Shown in pieces: positions 58,113 to 64,000 of a DNA stretch of 64,000 nucleotides. The DNA is from Monosiga brevicollis MX1 (taxonomy: Eukaryota; Opisthokonta; Choanoflagellata; Craspedida; Salpingoecidae): positions 688,885-752,884 of the forward strand of contig NW_001865056.1 in assembly GCF_000002865.3 (NCBI RefSeq), given 5' to 3'. Every line of letters begins with the position of its first letter. Positions within the stretch are counted from its first letter, which is position 1. Below the pieces are notes generated by a model. The model was not told the DNA's origin. It did not search any database and saw only the letters and a list, made by a program, of their open reading frames with translations. Both the position numbers and the translations under genes were made by a program.

Positions 58113-58209
58113 TCACAGCGCGGTGGCACATGTTGGCCAGGCAAGCCCGGCAGCAGGTTTAGAAATGGTTTCACTAATCCACTCTCTTAGTCCTTGGCTT
58201 TCACAGCGC
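58034..58209. repeat. 88-bp direct tandem duplication over the coiled-coil gene's 3' exon
   Basis: Copy 1 is 58034-58121 and copy 2 is 58122-58209. Both begin GGTGGCACATGTTGGCCAGG and are almost identical; the difference I see is at the CAATAAT/CACTAAT position. In the gene's sense each encodes RCESQGLREWI(S/I)ETISK. The period is not a multiple of three, so the second copy shifts frame relative to the first. Confidence 0.9.
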
Positions 58210-58254
58210 TGGAAGGGAAGACACAGAAGAAGAAGCAAAAAAGGGAAGAAAAGG

Positions 58255-58289
<35 letters not shown>

Positions 58290-61200
58290 GATCAAACGCG
58301 AGAGGGGTCCCCTCAACCCACCTTTGCGGTCCGATGTCCGCCACCTCGACGCACGACAACACACATTTGCTCCATGGCAGCAAGGCAGGCTTGCATTTCT
58401 GACAAATCCAGCCCGACAGTGGCGGCAGTGGCGTCCGACATGCCTCCCAACTTGTGCAGCACCCTAAGCAGCTCTTCTCTCGTTTGTTCCGTTTGCACCA
58501 CGGTTGAGGTGACTCGATGCCGAACGTCGGACTGGGCGTCCACGTTGTGACGAGGCGGAGTGTTGGCATGTGCATCTTGCAGCAGTGCTACCGCGCGAGC
58601 CGTGGCATTGACATGTAGCTGCACAATGTCTGCTACGCAAAGGCGGGCTTTGCGACGCGTAGCACGCACAGCTTGCACGGTTGCATCATCGCGCGAGGCT
58701 TGTGCCAGCGCTCGTACACCTTCGGCCATGCGGCGCAAAAGCAAGCCAGCTGCCGGCTCGATGGGCGGCTGTGCATCGGTTTGTGTGGCCACGCCAGCAG
58801 TGCCTGGCATGACGGACGGTGCGCGCTCCAACGCGATGGCCAACCGTAGCAAGCGCTTCGCGGCATCTCCCTCTGGCAAGCCGCGCCCAGAGGCCCCGGC
58901 TGACTTGCCGTCAGTATGTACGTCGTCCTCTGCGCCTGGCAAAACAGGTGGGGGCACAGGCTTCAGTTGTTGGCAAGCTTGTGAAAGGCTCTCTTTTATA
59001 TTTGTCAAAGCAAGGCTACATTGATGAAGCTGTTCCTTTGGATCATGGCGAATATCAGCTTGAAGCACACCAACAGTGTTTGCACCCATCATATCCGGCG
59101 CGGCTCCCTGACTCACGAGCTGCAATCGTTGAGAGAATGCGTGCTTAAGCTCGCGTATGCTAGCCGCTGCATGCAGGCTGACATTTTTCGTTTGGGTCTG
59201 CAGCTCCACGCGCAGCTGCTGCAAATCGTCTCTTAAGACCTGGAGGGTTGCTCGCACAGGTTGACCAGCCGCACGACATGCAGTTGCAACAGCTTGCTGC
59301 ACGGCCGCCATGAGATCCCCCAAAGCACGCAGCTGGTGCTCCTTGAAAGAGTAAATGTGCGCCCGCTGTTGTTTGAGATCGGTGCGCAGACTCGCAATCA
59401 CCTCCCGACTTGTAGTTGCAAATGCGCGCAGGCAACGCTGTGTCGTGGCCAGGTCCGTTTTGGCGCGTTGGCAAAGGTGATTAGCCTGATCCCGCTCGCT
59501 TCGCAAGCGCTCTCCAACAGCTTGAAGACGGTTTTGCTCTTCGTGCGCCTGCTTCACAGCTTCGTTACTCGCGCAGCGAGCATTCTCCAAGTAACGACTT
59601 TGTTCCGTTAAATCTCTTTGTGCAGCTTCAGCGCTGCGCCGCGCCTCGTCGGCCTTTGCCAACCGGATTTGCGATTCGTCTGCTGCGCGCTTCCACTCAT
59701 CAACTCGACGATGAGACACGGTAATTCGAGCCTGCGCTGCTCGACGAGCATCTAGCTGGGCAACCGCAACGGCGCGGGCACCCTCATGTGCCGTCTGAGC
59801 TTGCGCCAGAGCCGCCTCACTCGCTGCACAGGCTCGCTGCAGCTCCGCCAGCTCACCAGTCAATTTTTGTTGCTGCTGATGTGCCATATTTTGCTGCTCT
59901 TGCAATTGGACCTTTTGATGATGCAACTGCTCCCGCCACTGGGCTTCGTGACGTTGAAGTTGCTCCTGTGATTGTTCCTTTTGAAGTTGTAGCTGCTCGG
60001 CGTGAGCCGCGCGCGTAGATTCCAGGACACTGTGAGCGGCTTGCAACTCCCGCTGTAACTCCTTCACCGTTGCCTCGACGTTGCGTTGTGAGACGCGACA
60101 ATCCGCGAGGTCGTGATACAGCTGCGTTGAGTGTGCCTCCGCTTTTTGCGTGGCTGCTTTTTGGCTTGCAAGCTCATGCTCAAGGGTGGCTATCCTGGCC
60201 GAAGCATCGCCGGTTTGGGTGCGAGCCGTGGCCAGATCAAGCTGCGCTTGTCTGGAATGCTGAAGCAGGAGGTCTTGGCGGTGAGCATGTTGGGCTCGCT
60301 GAGCGGCCCAGGCTTCCTGAGATCTGTTCAAGCTTGCCTTGGAGGCCTCCTGCGCACGAAATGCCCGTGTTAAGCGATCCAATTCCCTGGTTGCGGCGAC
60401 AATCTGGCCCTGGAGCTCGTTGGACATGAGCTCAACGACGCGCTGGGCAGCGGTTCGTGTTGCAAGCTCGCGGTGCAAACCTGCTTGGCTTTCCTCCTGC
60501 GCAGCTTGATACCAGTCAAATTCATCCTTTAATTGCTCATACTGCTGCTCCAGTTGATGCTGATTGGCCACTTGGCGCTCAAGATCAGCCACGACATCTG
60601 CATGAGCGCGTTCGGCCTCTTCAAAGGCCTTCACTTGCTCGGTCATGGTATGCATGGCGTCTTTGTACCGCAGCAGCTCTTGTTGAATAGCTGCGGCCTC
60701 CCGTGCGTGCTCCTGGCGTGCCTGGGCCAAGTCCTCGCGAAGACGCTCTTGTTCTGCAGTGAGCTGCGTTTCCACTTGACGGCGCTCGGTAGTAAGTTGC
60801 GTCATGCGTTTATCAAAGGAGTGTCGCTCCTCTGTCAACTCTTTTTGTACTTTTTGTCGCTCCTCTTCAAGCTGCGCAAGGTCTGCATCGGCGCGCCCCT
60901 GCTCCCTGGCCAGGGCCTCCGCCAGCTTTTGGCGCTCCTCAGTCAGCGTTTCTTCCAGCTGTTGGCGTTCCTCTATCAACTGTTTGAGCTGCATTTCTTG
61001 GGATTGCTGCTGTTGGGCAAGCCGCTTTTCATGTTGCTGTCGCTCCTCATCCAATTGCGTCTCAAATCGCTGCCGCTCAGCGGTAAGGCGCGTTTCATAG
61101 GACTGGCGTTGCTTTGCCAAGTCAGTCTCGAGTTGCTGTCGTTGCTGGGTCCAGGCATGACTGTCAGATTGTGAGCGATCCAGGGCTGCACCACGCTCGG

Positions 61201-63165
61201 AGCGTTCTCGTTCATAGGCTTGTTGCCACTGGGAAGCGTCTTGCCGAGCCGCGGCAAGTTTCTCTTCTTGCTGCGCTAACAAGGTCTGCAGGTCCTGAAT
61301 TTGGCTCATTTCGGCATCGTTTGCAGAGGTGTTCTGCTCAAGACTCTGGAGGACGGCGGTTAGCTGCTGCTCCAACGCTTGTCCGCGTGTGAGAGCGGTG
61401 TCTCGAGCCTGCTCGACCACAAGAAGGCGGGCTTTTAGCTCTTGCGCTTGCGTCGCGTGCTCGGAAGCGGCCTGCAGTTGCTCACGGGCACGGTGTAGCT
61501 CAGCGGCGGCACGATCCTTTTGTTTTGACAATTCATCGCGGTGTCGTGCCTCCATGATCTCTTGAGCCTCGCAGCGAGCGTCAAGCTCACGGCGTAAGGT
61601 TGCAATGGTGGCTTGCGCTGCCTGGGCCTTTTTTGCATGTTCGTCGCAATTGGCTGCTTGAGCTTGAAGGTTGGCTTGCAGATCAAGCAAGTCCTGGCGC
61701 AGCCGGGCCTGCTCTTGGTGATGTTGCTGTATAAGGGCCTGCTCTCTCTCTTGGCACTGAGCCAGTTCCTGCTGCAGTTTGGACTCGGAAGCTGCAGCTC
61801 TGGCATGTAAGTCAGTGTTCTGCTGCCTGGGACGTGCCAGCTCTGACGGGGACGCTGGCAGCACTTGCGATGAGGTGGCTGCTTGCCGAGCATGGTCTCG
61901 CTCGCGTTCTGTTGCGCGCAGCTGAGCAGTAATGCTTTTGACTTGGTCTTGCCAATAGGCATCCCGCTCGTCAATGGCTCTCTGTAGTTCTTGAGCCTGG
62001 CTCTGCAGCTCGACTGTATAGCGTTCCTAGCAGTCGAAGCGTGTGACCAGGCGACACGACAAAGATGTTCAGGTTTTAGATGGTGGGTGAGGTGGCATTG
62101 GCTAGGGTCGGTTGTCATTAGAATGCGCCACTCACCCGAAGCTCATTGTTGGAGGCTTGAATCATGGAAGTGGCTTCCTGAATGAGACGTTCTTTATATT
62201 CGTGGGTGGTGGTTTGCAAGATGCTCTCATGCTCAGCACGGGAGAGGTGATCTGGGGGGCGCCGGGAGTCCTCCAGGGATGTCAGGCCTGGGTCCGAGCC
62301 GGTCGCGAGGCCATTTTTGTATTTCTAGACATGGTGTCGGGGGATCAGACTGACGGCTGTGCAAGCCGGGTAGAGCCGGTGGCAGAGCTGGCTAGGGTCG
62401 GTCGCACCTTGAGTTTTGCTTGCAACTTTTGGATCAGGAGACGCTGCTCCTGAGCTGTAACGCGGAGAAGGCCAACCTCTCGACTAGAGAGTTTGGGAAA
62501 TAGGATGAGATGCCGAGAGCAGGGTGGCAAGACAGGTTGGGAACACAGCACAATATGTGGGCCTACCGCAGCGAGCTCTCGGTGTGGGTGTGTGTCAGAG
62601 CGACGAGCAGAGAGTCGTTGGGGGCTCCGAAGCTGCCAGATGTCCCAGAAGGCGAGTGATGCATGAGATCATCATATCAAGAGAGAAGGCCAGCCACGAA
62701 CCAGGGGCCAGACCTTTGCAGACCACGGACCTTGGCTCGAGAAACGATTTGCCGGGAGTACTGTGCAAGAGCCAGGACGTCTCACCCCCTAGCCACATGT
62801 GTCATCGTGAGCCAACGCGATTCATTTGTTCGTGTTGGCGTCGGTGCGTCTAGCCCAACATTTTCTCATTTTGTCTTATTGGCAGCGCGGGCGTCAAGGC
62901 ATACACAGACCAGCCGGCTGAGCGGGCACGCGGCGGGACATGTCAAGGGAGGTGCTGAGATCCTGGGCGATGCGACTGCGCTCGGCTTGGAAGACGTCAT
63001 CGAGCTGTTGGAGGACAGCCATTTTGCTGCGGGCATGGTCGTTGATTTCCACAGTCAAGATGACGCAAAGGCAAGTCAAAGCCAAGGGGCAGGGCAAGCA
63101 ACGGACCGAGTGGCGTGTTCGCGAAGCTCTTGAAGGCCCTGGCGCACGTCGGCGGCGTCGGCCAT
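58113..63165 (-). CDS. Very long coiled-coil protein (over 1,300 residues), family unknown
   Basis: The start at 63165 gives MADAADVRQGLQELREHATR and splices in phase to KMAVLQQLDDVFQAERSRIA. Small exons follow: LSSREVGLLRVTAQEQRLLI, QKLQAKLK, then HEYKERLIQEATSMIQASNN. One huge exon (about 62020 to 58313) encodes over 1,200 residues of heptad-rich coiled coil (for example EERQQLEETLTEERQKLAEA and ELQRELQAAHSVLESTRAAH), very rich in Gln, Glu, Ala and Arg. A less coiled C-terminal part includes LHQCSLALTNIKESLSQACQ and GVATQTDAQPPIEP. A GTGGGT donor after GHRTAK can join to RCESQGLREWISETISKP, ending CATAL at 58113. No catalytic domain is visible. Centrosomal, Golgin-like or cytoskeletal roles are all possible. 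Confidence 0.75.
58258..58287. repeat. Poly(A) run in the last intron of the coiled-coil gene
   Basis: About 30 A on the + strand (poly-T in gene sense), just 5' of the proposed CTTCCAG acceptor at 58209-58215. Confidence 0.8.
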
Positions 63166-63855
63166 GATCACCACACCCTAGCACATGCTGTGGGTGTGTC
63201 CAAAGAGCTAATGTTGTCCAAGATCGAGGCATCGACATACATCGCGCTGTGAGCAGGATTTACCAGTGCGTGGAGATGCAAGGCGCATGCCTCATGGCAT
63301 GAACTAGCTGCCACGGCATGTCAGTCGCCACCAGCTCTTCCGCCTCGCTTGCCACCGACGACCCCACCTCCGACTCGTCGCACTGCAAGCACCCAGTGCA
63401 CTATGGAACCAAAAAAAAAGAAAAAAAAAAAAAAAAACCGCCACTTGAGATAGTGTAGCAAAAACTACACTTGACATTGATATCAAAGTGTTTTACTTCA
63501 TTAGGAAGTGGGTGAAGTAAATTACTATGTCGGGAGTATCAGCTGCTTTTCGGTTCTTGGAGGGAAAGCCAAGCATGTGGCAGAGGGAGCAATGGTGTGG
63601 AAACACGACAAAGAGTAAATGCAAAGCGAAATCAGAGATGTTTGGGAGAAGCGACGTCAGCAATACATGAATTAGCAATACGTATTGAGAGATGCGGTCC
63701 GAGGCGACCATGCACCCAAGAGATGCGAAGCGTCGTGGTAAAGAGGTCTATGACGAAACCAAGGGCTAAGCAGAGAGACGATTCCCGTCGTGTTACGACA
63801 TAGAGATGTACAGTGTTAGTGTTAGTGTTGAACTATTTTTTTTCCCTGGCGCAGG
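63166..63855. other. Upstream region of the coiled-coil gene
   Basis: 690 bp with an A-rich run (63410-63437) and a TTAGTG/TGTTAG short repeat near 63814-63828. No coding sequence was recognised. Confidence 0.4.
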
Positions 63856-64000
63856 TCACTCAGGTAAGGTTCTGGTTCTAAACGGCAGCGGCAGCGTGAG
63901 TTCGCCAGCCCTGCATTCAATTGAATTGGCGTACATGGTCGCCATCACGCCTGTTCCTTCGCGTGTCCAGTTGTGCATGGCTCTGTCCCCTCTTGGGGTT
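63856..64000 (-). CDS. Possible 3' end of a gene extending beyond the window
   Basis: The - strand is open from the window edge to TGA at 63856-63858. It encodes AMHNWTREGTGVMATMYANS followed by IECRAGELTLPLPF and a short RTRTLPE tail. Composition looks protein-like, but there is no recognisable domain and only about 48 codons are visible, so this is tentative. Confidence 0.3.
   Translation of the reverse strand, partial: TPRGDRAMHNWTREGTGVMATMYANSIECRAGELTLPLPFRTRTLPE

Noticed and set aside
60533-61174. A 213-codon + strand hydrophobic frame that looks membrane-like
   Set aside because: Antisense of a Gln/Glu/Lys-rich coiled coil, which always yields Leu/Phe-rich complements.

Overview
The window looks like nuclear DNA from a unicellular relative of animals, most probably a choanoflagellate of the Monosiga type. 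The evidence is tightly packed genes with many short GT-AG introns, moderately GC-rich exons, a very well conserved SHP-type tyrosine phosphatase, an SH2 adaptor, a receptor with a kinase-like tail, and animal-type orthologues (LRRC34, TMEM222, NDUFAF6, vigilin). The species assignment is inference. I found no CRISPR array, rRNA, tRNA or transposon. There is one 50-base assembly gap at 31600-31649.

Layout, left to right. (1) 1-3660 (-): SPB1/FTSJ3 rRNA methyltransferase, cut by the window edge. (2) 4431-6715 (+): kinesin motor with an F-box-like N-terminus. (3) 6898-8328 (-): GT2-like secretory glycosyltransferase. (4) 8528-10133 (+): N-acylglucosamine 2-epimerase-family enzyme. (5) 10454-13683 (-): SHP tyrosine phosphatase (SH2-SH2-PTP). 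(6) 14656-16135 (-): nucleotide-sugar transporter. (7) 16392-18352 (+): purple acid phosphatase. (8) 18808-21523 (+): secreted or membrane-anchored beta-propeller protein with C-terminal repeats. (9) 21926-23773 (-): tandem-PH protein ending in a syntaxin-like SNARE helix with no membrane anchor. (10) 24371-25876 (-): proline-rich SH2 adaptor. (11) 27553-29767 (+): SVOP/SV2-like transporter. (12) 32082-37057 (+): single-pass receptor with a degenerate tyrosine-kinase domain. (13) 37841-39571 (-): RING/TRAF-zinc-finger protein. (14) 40392-42582 (+): METTL2/6/8 tRNA methyltransferase. (15) 42689-44820 (-): mitochondrial-type Obg GTPase. (16) 45272-45936 (+): GcvH-like protein without the lipoyl lysine. 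(17) 46215-48324 (-): LRRC34. (18) 48956-50067 (+): TMEM222. (19) 51448-55274 (+): vigilin with about 15 KH domains. (20) 55585-57315 (-): NDUFAF6. (21) about 58113-63165 (-): very long coiled-coil protein. (22) a possible gene 3' end at the right edge.

Themes. Three pieces of a phosphotyrosine toolkit (SHP phosphatase, SH2 adaptor, receptor pseudokinase) lie within 27 kb. The epimerase, nucleotide-sugar transporter, glycosyltransferase and propeller protein form a loose glycan group. The Obg and GcvH-like genes are head to head and both have mitochondrial-looking N-termini. Microsatellites lie mainly just 5' of start codons. The most unusual items are the PH-SNARE protein, the F-box-kinesin, the receptor pseudokinase, and a phased 19-bp array abutting the GcvH-like start codon. 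All gene models were read by eye, so exon ends are approximate unless a splice junction is described.
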